DNA of 11,018 nt, from the NCBI GenBank assembly GCA_946479825.1, contig CAMLHU010000044.1, positions 1-11,018 of the forward strand, read 5' to 3'. Within the stretch, counting starts at the first letter, position 1. Each line of letters opens with the position of its first letter. The notes beneath the pieces were generated by a model. That model was not told where the DNA came from, did no database searches, and worked only from the letters and a program-made list of their open reading frames with translations. This DNA comes from an uncultured Gemmatimonadota bacterium. Lineage in GTDB: Bacteria; Gemmatimonadota; Gemmatimonadetes; Gemmatimonadales; GWC2-71-9. Shown here piece after piece: positions 1 through 5,714 of the stretch. The position numbers and the translations under genes were made by a program.

Positions 1-1
1 C

Positions 2-193
2 CCCTTGTGGCAGGCGCTGGCTGCGCCGCGCAAGGTGGCGACCTTCGGTCTCGACTCGCCGGAGTCGTACACGCGGTACCTGCTGCACGGCTTCCGCGAG
101 GCCTGGGGCTTCGCGGGGTGTCCGGTCCGGATCAAGTTCACCGCCCGCGGGGCGCGACAGCACCTCAAGGCCAAGGGCGACGGGAGACGGTAA
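2..193 (+). CDS. der: GTPase Der (EngA), C-terminal fragment
   Basis: This is the 3' end of a gene that begins left of the window; 63 residues remain. Der is an essential tandem-GTPase-domain protein that acts in 50S ribosomal subunit maturation. The visible part matches its C-terminal KH-like domain: after a short strand (KVATFGLD) comes the family pattern Y-x-RYL, then FREAWGFAGCPVRI, equivalent to the usual 'RYLen-lRe-fgf-G-PiRi' ending. A basic tail follows (RQHLKAKGDGRR), as is common in Der proteins. The TAA stop shares one base with the plsY ATG (TAATG), implying coupled translation. The order der-plsY-gpsA recurs in several phyla, which supports the call. The GTPase domains are outside the window, so the identification rests on this short domain and on context. 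Confidence 0.78.
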   Translation, partial: PLWQALAAPRKVATFGLDSPESYTRYLLHGFREAWGFAGCPVRIKFTARGARQHLKAKGDGRR

Positions 194-822
194 TGTCCGC
201 ACTGGTGGGACCGCTGCTCGCTTCGTATCTCGTCGGCGCGATCCCCACCAGCTACCTCGTGGGCCGCATCTTCCGCGGCATCGACCTCCGCGAACACGGC
301 AGCAAGAACCTGGGCGCCACCAACCTGTATCGGGTGATGGGGTGGCGCTTTGCCATTCCGGTGGGCCTGTTCGACCTCGCCAAGGGGGCGGTCCCGGTCC
401 TGGTCTTCGGGCCCTGGGCGGGCGGCGGCGCCGTTCGCCCGCTGCTCTGCGGCGTCACGGCGGTGCTGGGCCACGTGTTCTCGGTCTTCGTCCGGTTCAA
501 GGGCGGCAAGGGGGTCGCGACCGGGGCCGGGGTGGTGCTGGCGGTGGCGCCGTGGGCGGTCGCCGCCGTGCTCGCCGTGTGGATCGTGCTGGTGTACCTC
601 ACCGGCTACGTGTCGGTGGGATCCATCACGGCGGCGGCGCTCTATCCCGTCGCCACCTGGGCGATGTACCCCGCGCAGCGACCGCTCATCCTGCTCCACC
701 TCGCGCTCGCCGCCGCGATCGTCTGGTTCCACCGCGCCAACATCCGCCGGCTGCTCGCCGGGACCGAGAACCGCTTCCGCCGCGGCGCGCCCGCGACGCC
801 ACCCGGACCGGGGGGCCCGTGA
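193..822 (+). CDS. plsY: Glycerol-3-phosphate acyltransferase PlsY
   Basis: PlsY is an integral inner-membrane enzyme that transfers an acyl chain from acyl-phosphate to glycerol-3-phosphate, giving lysophosphatidic acid, the first committed step of phospholipid synthesis. The 209-residue product has the usual family length and hydrophobic segments around residues 4-24, 52-75, 83-100, 108-137, 143-160 and 165-180. All three family motifs are visible: SKNLGATN at 37-44, GHVFSVFVRFKGGKGVAT at 93-110 (the glycine-rich phosphate-binding loop) and HRANIRRLLAGTE at 180-192. The ATG start is supported by GGGAG six bases upstream and by the one-base overlap with der; a longer open frame upstream only shadows der. 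The TGA overlaps the gpsA GTG (GTGA), and GpsA makes its acyl acceptor. PlsX, which makes acyl-phosphate, is not in the window. The tail after residue 195 is a short proline/glycine extension without known role. Confidence 0.96.
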   Translation: MSALVGPLLASYLVGAIPTSYLVGRIFRGIDLREHGSKNLGATNLYRVMGWRFAIPVGLFDLAKGAVPVLVFGPWAGGGAVRPLLCGVTAVLGHVFSVFVRFKGGKGVATGAGVVLAVAPWAVAAVLAVWIVLVYLTGYVSVGSITAAALYPVATWAMYPAQRPLILLHLALAAAIVWFHRANIRRLLAGTENRFRRGAPATPPGPGGP

Positions 823-1814
823 AGGCCGCCGTCATCGGGGCGGGGAACTGGGGCACGGCGCTCGCCGACCTGCTGGCGCGCCGCGGGCACGACGTCCGCC
901 TCTGGGCCTACGAACCGGAGGTCGTGGCCGCCGTCAACGGCCGCCACGAGAATCCGCTCTATCTGGCCGGCAAGCCCCTGCACGCCGGGATCAGGGCGAC
1001 CGGCGACGCCCCGGCGGCCGTCGCCGGCGCCGAGCTCGTCGTGCTCGCCCCGCCCAGCCACGTGTTCCGTCGGGTGGTGACCGGCATCGCGCCGTCGGTG
1101 GCCCCCGGGGCGATCGTCGTCATCGCCACCAAGGGCTTCGAACCGGAATCGCTCTCGCTGCTGAGCGAGGTGGCGGGTGAACTCCTGCCGACCGGCCGGG
1201 TGGCGGTCCTCTCGGGGCCAAGCTTCGCGGAAGAGGTGTACACCCGGCAGCCGACGGCGGTGGTCGCCGCGAGCGCGGACCCGGCGACGGCCGTGGCGGT
1301 CCAGGAGGCGCTCAGCACGGCGGAGTTCCGGGTGTACGCCAACGCGGACGTGGTGGGGGTCCAGCTCGGCGGCGCCCTCAAGAACGTGATCGCCATCGCG
1401 GCCGGGATGCTCGACGGGCTCGGGCTGGGCCACAACACCCGTGCGGCGCTCATCACGCGCGGGCTGGCCGAGATCGCCCGGCTGGGACGGGCGATGGGAG
1501 CCGACCCTCTGACCTTCGCCGGACTCGCCGGACTCGGCGACCTCCTGCTCACGACCACCGGCCAGCTGAGCCGCAACCGCTCGCTCGGCGTGGAGATCGC
1601 CCGCGGAGCCACCCTCGAGCAGTGGCGGTCCGCCCATCGCACCGTCGCCGAGGGGGCCGAGACGGCGCGCGCCGCGGTCGCGTTGGCGGCGCGCCACGGG
1701 GTGGAGCTCCCGATCTGCGAGCAGGTCCACAAGATCCTGTACGAAGGCCGGAGCCCCCGCGCCGCCGTGGCCGAGTTGATGGAACGGGCGCCCAAGGCGG
1801 AGGTCGGCGCGTGA
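819..1814 (+). CDS. gpsA: NAD(P)-dependent glycerol-3-phosphate dehydrogenase
   Basis: GpsA is a cytosolic enzyme that reduces dihydroxyacetone phosphate to sn-glycerol-3-phosphate, the backbone of phospholipids. The 331-residue product is full length. The Rossmann nucleotide-binding motif GAGNWGTALA is at 7-16, the conserved lysine lies in ATKGFE (K105), GPSFAEE is at 133-139, and the catalytic lysine is K188 in GGALKNVIAIAAG (184-196). GLGHNTRAALITRG (202-215), GLAGLGDLLLT with D241, and SRNR at 251-254 complete the substrate and cofactor site. The GTG start overlaps the plsY stop by four bases and puts the Rossmann motif at the normal distance from the N-terminus; the longer upstream frame is a plsY shadow. 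The product feeds PlsY directly. Its stop overlaps the GTG of the next gene, again by four bases. I see nothing unusual in the catalytic residues. Confidence 0.97.
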   Translation: MKAAVIGAGNWGTALADLLARRGHDVRLWAYEPEVVAAVNGRHENPLYLAGKPLHAGIRATGDAPAAVAGAELVVLAPPSHVFRRVVTGIAPSVAPGAIVVIATKGFEPESLSLLSEVAGELLPTGRVAVLSGPSFAEEVYTRQPTAVVAASADPATAVAVQEALSTAEFRVYANADVVGVQLGGALKNVIAIAAGMLDGLGLGHNTRAALITRGLAEIARLGRAMGADPLTFAGLAGLGDLLLTTTGQLSRNRSLGVEIARGATLEQWRSAHRTVAEGAETARAAVALAARHGVELPICEQVHKILYEGRSPRAAVAELMERAPKAEVGA

Positions 1815-2197
1815 CCGCCCCGCGGCCGGTGCAGGAGTTCTTCTCGATCGGCGAGGTGTGCGCGCTCACCGACCTGAAGCCGCACGTCCTGCGCTACTGG
1901 GAGAGCCAGTTCCGCTTCCTCAACCCGGCCAAGAACCGCTCCGGCAACCGGGTGTACAAGAGCCGCGAGGTGGAGCTCATCATGCTGGTGAAGCACCTCC
2001 TCTACACCGAGAAGTACACCATCGAGGGGGCCCGCCAGCGGATCGACCAGTACCGGCGCACCGGGGAACTCCGGACGGCCGCACGCCGGGCGATCGCGGC
2101 CGAGACGGTGATCGACCTGCGGTTGTCGCTCGAGGAGCTCCTCGCCGTGCTCGAAGGACGGAAGCCGGCCCCGCGTCCCGCGCCGCCCGAGGGGTAA
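1811..2197 (+). CDS. Short MerR-family transcriptional regulator
   Basis: The product is a 128-residue DNA-binding protein. Residues 11-30 (FSIGEVCALTD-KPHVLRYWE) form the MerR helix-turn-helix, followed by a wing with KNRSGNRVYKSREVE (41-55) and a second helical part, YTIEGARQRI (69-78). This is the same sub-type as the small MerR protein found near ihfA in many proteobacteria (pattern 'IGEVA-L-GV-PHVLRYWE'). There is no long C-terminal effector domain and no metal-binding cysteine cluster; the only cysteine is C17. Residues 104-115 (RLSLEELLAVLE) could form the short coiled helix used for dimerisation. The GTG start has GGAGGT six bases upstream, the best ribosome site in the block, and overlaps the gpsA stop by four bases. 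Its targets cannot be told from the sequence; it may act outside this operon. No obvious MerR-type operator (dyad inside a 19-20 base spacer) is visible nearby. Confidence 0.88.
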   Translation: MTAPRPVQEFFSIGEVCALTDLKPHVLRYWESQFRFLNPAKNRSGNRVYKSREVELIMLVKHLLYTEKYTIEGARQRIDQYRRTGELRTAARRAIAAETVIDLRLSLEELLAVLEGRKPAPRPAPPEG

Positions 2198-2199
2198 GC

Positions 2200-2949
2200 G
2201 TGCACATCCTGGTCAGCAACGACGACGGCATCCTGGCCCCGGGCCTCGGCCTGCTCGCGGACGCCTGCCGCAGCGTGGGGCAGGTGACCGTGGTGGCGCC
2301 GGATCGGGAGCAGTCCGGGACCTCCCACTCGCTCACGCTGCACCGGCCGGTCCGGCCCGCGCGCCGACCGGACGGCGCGTTTCAGGTGGATGGGACCCCG
2401 ACCGACTGCGTCCTCCTGGCGCTCGGCGCGCTGATGCCCGACCGGCCGTCGTTCGTCTTCTCCGGGGTGAATCACGGCCCGAACATGGGCGAGGACGTGC
2501 TGTACTCAGGGACCGTCGCGGCGGCGATGGAGGCGGTCACCCTGGGGGTGCCGGGGATCGCGTTGTCGTACGCCGGGCACGATCCGGGGGCGATGGCCAC
2601 GTACGGGCCGCTCATCACGCGGTTGGTCAAGCAGATCGCCGCCGTCGATCCGTTCCCGGCCGACACCCTCCTCAACATCAACCTTCCGCCGGGCCCGGCG
2701 ACCGAAGTGCGCGGGATCAAGGTGACCCGGCTCGGCAGCCGCTACTTCTCCGAGTCGCTCACGCGCATGCGCGATCCGTGGGGACGTGAGATCTTCTGGA
2801 TCGGCGGCGGCACCATCACGTGGACGGGCGGCGCCGATTCCGACCACGACGCCGTGCGGGACGGCTACATCTCCATCACCCCGCTCCACATGGACCTCAC
2901 CAACTACAAGCTCATCGACACCGTGCGGGGGTGGTCGTTCGAGGGGTAG
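2200..2949 (+). CDS. surE: 5'/3'-nucleotidase SurE
   Basis: SurE is a cytosolic metal-dependent phosphatase that removes phosphate from nucleoside monophosphates and is linked to stationary-phase survival. The 249-residue product matches the family length. The N-terminal HILVSNDDG supplies metal ligands D8 and D9; S39 lies in REQSGTSHS (36-44), and N91 in SGVNHGPNMGEDVLYSGTV (88-106) completes the site, at nearly the same positions as in the E. coli enzyme. VDGTPTDC (63-70) and NINLPPG further on are also typical. The GTG start is chosen because it is five bases after GAGGGG and places D8/D9 at the canonical position; the upstream open frame is a shadow. It starts two bases after the regulator's stop. 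The next gene, pcm, begins inside its 3' end. The surE-pcm pair is the arrangement seen in E. coli ahead of nlpD-rpoS, but neither of those follows here. Confidence 0.96.
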   Translation: MHILVSNDDGILAPGLGLLADACRSVGQVTVVAPDREQSGTSHSLTLHRPVRPARRPDGAFQVDGTPTDCVLLALGALMPDRPSFVFSGVNHGPNMGEDVLYSGTVAAAMEAVTLGVPGIALSYAGHDPGAMATYGPLITRLVKQIAAVDPFPADTLLNINLPPGPATEVRGIKVTRLGSRYFSESLTRMRDPWGREIFWIGGGTITWTGGADSDHDAVRDGYISITPLHMDLTNYKLIDTVRGWSFEG

Positions 2950-3596
2950 GGGAGGGCGACAGCTACGGGGGCTATCGCGCCCGTCTCGTCGAGACCCTGC
3001 GGGAGAAGGGGATCCGGGACCTCGCGGTGCTCCGGGCCGTCGCACAGGTGCCGAGGCACCTCTTCGTTCCGGAGAGCCTGCGGCACCGGGCCTACGAGGA
3101 CGAGGCGCTCCCGATCGGCGGCGGCCAGACCATTTCGCAGCCGTGGGTCCAGGCCCGCTCGCTCGAGCTGGCCCGGTTCACCGGACGCGAACGGGTGCTC
3201 GAGGTCGGCGGTGGGAGCGGCTACCAGACCGCGCTCCTCGCCCAGGTGGCCGACGCCGTGCTCAGCATCGAACGGCTCCACGACCTGGCGGGACGCGCGC
3301 GCCAGGCGCTCACGGCGGCCGGCATCCGGAACGCCACCGTGGTGGTCGGCGACGGGACGCTGGGCTGGCGCCCCCTCGCGCCGTTCGACGTCATCGTCGT
3401 GGCCGCCGCCTCGCCCGCGGTGCCCGCCCCCCTCGCGGAACAGCTCACGCCGGAGGGACGCATCGTGCTCCCCCTCGGCGAACGGGACGCCCAGCGCCTG
3501 ACCGTGCTCGAACGGCGCGGCGGCGAACTCGTCCCGACCGCCGTGAGCGACGTTCGCTTCGTCCCGCTGCTCGGCCTGCACGGGTTCAAGGAGTAG
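2931..3596 (+). CDS. pcm: Protein-L-isoaspartate O-methyltransferase
   Basis: Pcm uses S-adenosylmethionine to methylate L-isoaspartyl residues in aged proteins, starting their repair to L-aspartate. The family hallmark ALPIGGGQTISQP is at 59-71, the SAM-binding motif I VLEVGGGSGYQT at 89-100, followed by GDGTLGW (140-146) and PFDVIVVAAA (151-160). The C-terminal VRFVPLLG is also typical. GTG 2931 is the only plausible start in frame near the 5' end; it gives 221 residues, about ten more than E. coli Pcm, and overlaps surE by 19 bases. No strong ribosome site precedes it, so translation probably depends on coupling to surE, and the exact start is the least certain point. The stop codon lies just behind the ribosome site of the next gene. 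Confidence 0.94.
   Translation: MVVRGVGEGDSYGGYRARLVETLREKGIRDLAVLRAVAQVPRHLFVPESLRHRAYEDEALPIGGGQTISQPWVQARSLELARFTGRERVLEVGGGSGYQTALLAQVADAVLSIERLHDLAGRARQALTAAGIRNATVVVGDGTLGWRPLAPFDVIVVAAASPAVPAPLAEQLTPEGRIVLPLGERDAQRLTVLERRGGELVPTAVSDVRFVPLLGLHGFKE
3588..3593 (+). promoter_or_regulatory. Ribosome binding site for the DedA gene
   Basis: AAGGAG sits inside the last codons of pcm, 11 bases before ATG 3605. It supports this ATG over the open codons upstream in the same frame. Confidence 0.6.
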
Positions 3597-3604
3597 TCCC
3601 CAGG

Positions 3605-4264
3605 ATGCTCGCACACTTCGTTCAGTGGCTGCTCGACACGCTCGCACGGCTCGGCTATCCCGGCATCGTCGCCCTGATGGCGATGGAATCGTCGGTGATC
3701 CCGCTGCCCAGCGAACTCGTGATGCCGCCCGCCGGCTACCTGGCGGCCAAGGGCCAGCTCGACCCCTGGCTCGTCCTCCTCGCCGGCACGGTGGGGAGCG
3801 TCGTCGGGGCGCTCGCCAACTACTGGGCGGCCGTGTGGGTCGGCGAACCGCTCCTCCGGCGGTACGGCAAGTACGTGCTCGTCTCAGAGCGTTCGCTCGA
3901 CCGCAGCGAGGCGTTCTTCCGCCGGCACGGGGAGATCGGCACCCTGATCGGCCGGGTGATCCCGGTGGTCCGCCACCTGATCTCGATCCCGGCGGGGATC
4001 TCTCGGATGCGGATCGGCCGGTTCGTGCTGTTCACGGCGCTCGGGGCGGGGGCGTGGTGCGCCGTCCTCACCTGGATCGGTTGGGTCATCGGCCAGCACT
4101 CGGGCGAGCTGACCCAGGCGGTCGACGCCGCGTTCCGGACCCAGGCCCACCACTGGCTGGTGTACCGGGTGCTCCCGGCGTGCCTCCTGATCATCGCCGG
4201 GTATGTGCTGTGGCACCGGCGCCGGGTGGCGCGGGAGCGGGCAGGGGAGCGCGCCAGGCAGTGA
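3605..4264 (+). CDS. DedA-family (VTT domain) membrane protein
   Basis: The product is a 219-residue polytopic inner-membrane protein of the DedA/SNARE-associated (VTT) family. Some members are now known to return undecaprenyl phosphate or phospholipids across the membrane. Visible family features are the re-entrant-loop signature around E28 and PLPSE (33-37), the glycine-rich segment GTVGSVVGALANYW (61-74), and the GRVIPVVRHLISIPAG motif (116-131) with conserved R117, P120 and R123. Hydrophobic stretches lie at about 17-44, 52-78, 124-165 and 184-204, with a basic C-terminal tail (HRRRVARERAGERARQ). It starts eight bases after pcm and overlaps acyP by four bases. The substrate cannot be read from sequence. 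A lipid-carrier role would fit a cell with polyprenyl-phosphate-dependent glycosylation, such as the block on the other strand of this window. Confidence 0.92.
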   Translation: MLAHFVQWLLDTLARLGYPGIVALMAMESSVIPLPSELVMPPAGYLAAKGQLDPWLVLLAGTVGSVVGALANYWAAVWVGEPLLRRYGKYVLVSERSLDRSEAFFRRHGEIGTLIGRVIPVVRHLISIPAGISRMRIGRFVLFTALGAGAWCAVLTWIGWVIGQHSGELTQAVDAAFRTQAHHWLVYRVLPACLLIIAGYVLWHRRRVARERAGERARQ

Positions 4265-4530
4265 CCGTCCGCTTCCGGATCCGGGGTCGAGTGCAGGGGG
4301 TCGGATACCGCTGGTTCATCGCCCGTCACGCGGTGGGGCTCCGACTCACCGGCTATGGCAGGAACTTGGCCGACGGGTCGGTCGAGGTCGTGGCTCAGGG
4401 AACCCCGGATGCCATCGACTCGCTCGAGGGGTTGATCCGCCGGGGCCCCGAGTTCGCCGAGGTCTCCGCTGTGGAGAAGGTCGAGATTTCGGATGACGTC
4501 GAGCACTACAAGACATTTGATGTCATATAG
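4261..4530 (+). CDS. acyP: Acylphosphatase
   Basis: A small cytosolic enzyme of 89 residues, of normal family length, that hydrolyses the carboxyl-phosphate bond of acyl phosphates. The signature GRVQGVGYRWF (9-19) carries the phosphate-binding loop and the catalytic arginine R17; GYGRNLADGSVEV (31-43) carries the catalytic asparagine N35. Both essential residues are intact. The GTG start overlaps the DedA stop (GTGA) and gives the standard distance to the signature. It is the last gene of the left operon. The tRNA promoter follows within about 50 bases, and I see no convincing intrinsic terminator in between. Having plsY, an acyl-phosphate-consuming enzyme, in the same operon is notable but does not prove that long-chain acyl-phosphate is its substrate. 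Confidence 0.95.
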   Translation: MTVRFRIRGRVQGVGYRWFIARHAVGLRLTGYGRNLADGSVEVVAQGTPDAIDSLEGLIRRGPEFAEVSAVEKVEISDDVEHYKTFDVI

Positions 4531-4582
4531 TTACATCGTCCGACCTGCAACAGGGCCTGCGGCTTGCCGAAATCAGGTTCGG

Positions 4583-4612
4583 TTGACTGGGTCGGGCTAA
4601 CCCCCTTACAAT
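4583..4612 (+). promoter_or_regulatory. Sigma70-type promoter for tRNA-Arg
   Basis: TTGACT (4583-4588) and TACAAT (4607-4612) are separated by 18 bases, each one mismatch from the sigma70 consensus. The expected start point is about 4619, just ahead of the tRNA 5' end at 4623, so the precursor leader would be only a few bases. It is the best promoter in the window and stands out against the GC-rich surroundings. Confidence 0.75.
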
Positions 4613-4622
4613 TCCGGGCTTA

Positions 4623-4699
4623 GCCCCCGTAGCTCAGTTGGATAGAGCGGCAGTTTCCTAAACTGTAGGCCGCGCGTTCGAATCGCGCCGGGGGCACCA
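4623..4699 (+). tRNA. tRNA-Arg (anticodon CCT)
   Basis: A complete 77-base cloverleaf can be drawn. The acceptor stem GCCCCCG (4623-4629) pairs with CGGGGGC (4689-4695). The D stem is GCTC/GAGC. The anticodon stem GCAGT (4650-4654) pairs with ACTGT (4662-4666) around the loop TTCCTAA, giving anticodon CCT at 4657-4659, which reads AGG. The T stem GCGCG/CGCGC encloses TTCGAAT. The discriminator base is A4696 and the CCA end is encoded (4697-4699). AGG should be a rare arginine codon in a genome this rich in CGC/CGG. No T-rich terminator follows before the next gene. Confidence 0.97.
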
Positions 4700-4712
4700 C
4701 TGTCCCTCCGCC

Positions 4713-4730
4713 CGCCGGGGCCTTCCGGCG
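4713..4730 (+). other. Small GC hairpin between tRNA and TPR gene
   Basis: CGCCGG (4713-4718) and CCGGCG (4725-4730) form a six-base-pair stem with loop GGCCTT. No T-tract follows, so it is not a clear terminator. It may mark the 3' trailer of the tRNA precursor or attenuate read-through into the downstream gene, or it may be chance in GC-rich DNA. Confidence 0.3.
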
Positions 4731-4753
4731 ACCGACCAGTCAGCAGACGAGCC

Positions 4754-5440
4754 ATGGCGCAGACCGTACCCAGCTTCAGCGATCAACCCGGCGAGTGGAT
4801 CCGCCACCATCAGCGGCGCATCACGTTCATTGCGGGGCCGATCGTGGTCCTGGGGCTCGGCTTCTGGTTCGTCCGGAGCTGGCAGGCCAGGAAGGAGGCC
4901 GCGGCCGCGGCTGCGTTCGACGTGGCGCGCAGCGTCGCCGAAGCGAGCAACTTCGCGGCGGCGTCCGCCCAGTTGCAGCAGATCATCGAGCGGTATTCGG
5001 GGACCGACGCCGCCAATCAGGCGGTGATCGCCCTTAACCAGGTCCGGATGATCAACGGCCAGTACGCCCTGGCCGCCGTGAACCTGCAGCAGTACCTCTC
5101 AGGCCACCCGGCGCCTGCCTACGCGGTGCCCGCGTACGGGCTGCTGGCGGCGGCGCTCGAGAACACCGGGCGGCCGGCCGATGCCGCCGACGCCTACCTC
5201 AAGGCGAGCCAGGCCGCCGACCTCGACTACCTCAAGGCCGACTACCTCCTCAAGGCGGGCCGCGCGTATGCAGTCGCCGGCAAGACCGACCAGGCGATCG
5301 CAGCGCTCGACACCGTGGCGACCAAGTACCAGAAGACCCCGGTCTACACGGAAGCCGCCGTCCGCCTGGCCGAGCTGTCCAAGGGGGCGCTGCCCAAGCG
5401 GGACGACGCGATCAGCAAGGTCCCGACCGAGCAGTACTGA
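4754..5440 (+). CDS. Membrane-anchored TPR protein, YfgM-like
   Basis: The 228-residue product has a cytosolic N-terminus of about 20 residues, one membrane-spanning segment at about 23-41 (ITFIAGPIVVLGLGFWFV) and a long alpha-helical extracytoplasmic part. That layout is typical of the TPR_21/YfgM type, whose E. coli member is a partner of the SecYEG translocon and the chaperone PpiD. An alanine-rich helix (46-75) is followed by repeat-like helix pairs around 65-100, 101-140, 141-175 and 176-210; phrases such as AAALENTGRPADAADAYLKA and YAVAGKTDQAIAALDTVATKY are TPR-like. There is no cleavable signal peptide or lipobox. It starts 54 bases after the tRNA, perhaps on the same transcript, with only a weak ribosome site (ACGAG), and ends ahead of a strong terminator. 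A precise function cannot be assigned; a role in secretion or envelope protein folding is inference. Confidence 0.8.
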   Translation: MAQTVPSFSDQPGEWIRHHQRRITFIAGPIVVLGLGFWFVRSWQARKEAAAAAAFDVARSVAEASNFAAASAQLQQIIERYSGTDAANQAVIALNQVRMINGQYALAAVNLQQYLSGHPAPAYAVPAYGLLAAALENTGRPADAADAYLKASQAADLDYLKADYLLKAGRAYAVAGKTDQAIAALDTVATKYQKTPVYTEAAVRLAELSKGALPKRDDAISKVPTEQY

Positions 5441-5477
5441 CCGTCGTCGGGGCAGCCCCGAGCCGGCTTCGACCAAG

Positions 5478-5517
5478 GACCCCGGTCCCGCGCAAAGCGG
5501 ACCGGGGTCGCTTCTTT
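5478..5517 (+). terminator. Rho-independent terminator after the TPR gene
   Basis: GACCCCGGTCC (5478-5488) is perfectly complementary to GGACCGGGGTC (5499-5509). The 11-base-pair stem has a loop of about ten bases, in which a small inner pairing is also possible, and is followed by the T-rich run TTCTTT (5512-5517). It lies 37 bases after the TPR stop and would end the plus-strand tRNA/TPR transcript. Confidence 0.85.
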
Positions 5518-5531
5518 GCCGCCGCCGGCTC

Positions 5532-5570
5532 GAATATCTATAGGTCGTATAATAGGTATTATGTAAAGTC
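5532..5570. other. AT-rich patch with TATAAT and an imperfect repeat
   Basis: An unusually AT-rich stretch between the convergent blocks. It contains a perfect TATAAT on the plus strand (5548-5553), but I see no matching -35 element 16-18 bases upstream. ATAGGT occurs twice, 12 bases apart (5540-5545 and 5552-5557), as part of an imperfect 12-base tandem repeat (9 of 12 match). It could be a weak promoter for a small transcript, a protein binding site, or merely relaxed intergenic DNA. Confidence 0.35.
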
Positions 5571-5690
5571 GCTGAGTGGGAATGGGTGGATAACTTGGCC
5601 CTGCCCGGCAACCGATTGCCTGCCATAGGGTTGGCCCGCAATCTCGGAACGCCACGAGGCCCGGTCGTCGCCGGGCCCCGTACAAACAGG
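5560..5690 (+). ncRNA. Possible small RNA (tentative)
   Basis: Starting at the position expected from the TATAAT at 5548-5553, the next 120-130 bases contain no convincing ORF but have local structure. GGCAA (5607-5611) and TTGCC (5616-5620) form a perfect stem around CCGA, inside CCCT (5599-5602) pairing with AGGG (5627-5630). A GC-rich hairpin closes the region. No known RNA family is recognised, and the missing -35 box and T-tract make this speculative. Confidence 0.2.
5658..5677 (-). terminator. GC hairpin, possible end of the dapF operon
   Basis: GGCCCGG (5658-5664) and CCGGGCC (5671-5677) make a perfect seven-base-pair stem with a six-base loop, 38 bases beyond the dapF stop. Neither side has a good T-run, so an intrinsic terminator is only possible. 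It could serve the minus-strand operon, a plus-strand small transcript, or both. Confidence 0.4.
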
Positions 5691-5714
5691 CATCAACTCA
5701 CAGACTGGCCGCCG

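Noticed and set aside
642..1730. Long minus-strand frames across gpsA
   Set aside because: They oppose a complete, motif-rich gpsA and encode arginine/glycine/aspartate-rich shadow sequence without a start context.
2786..3604. Upstream extension of the DedA reading frame to a much longer protein
   Set aside because: The extension is an out-of-frame shadow of surE and pcm, rich in R, G and P. ATG 3605 has a good ribosome site, and the product then fits the family length.
4531..4582. Possible terminator between acyP and the tRNA promoter
   Set aside because: I found no stem of useful length followed by a T-run here, so termination after acyP is not claimed.
5585..5593. Near-consensus DnaA box (GGTGGATAA, 8 of 9) next to an AT-rich patch, suggesting an origin
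   Set aside because: It is a single box with no cluster, and dnaA, dnaN or gidA are not nearby. One match is expected by chance.
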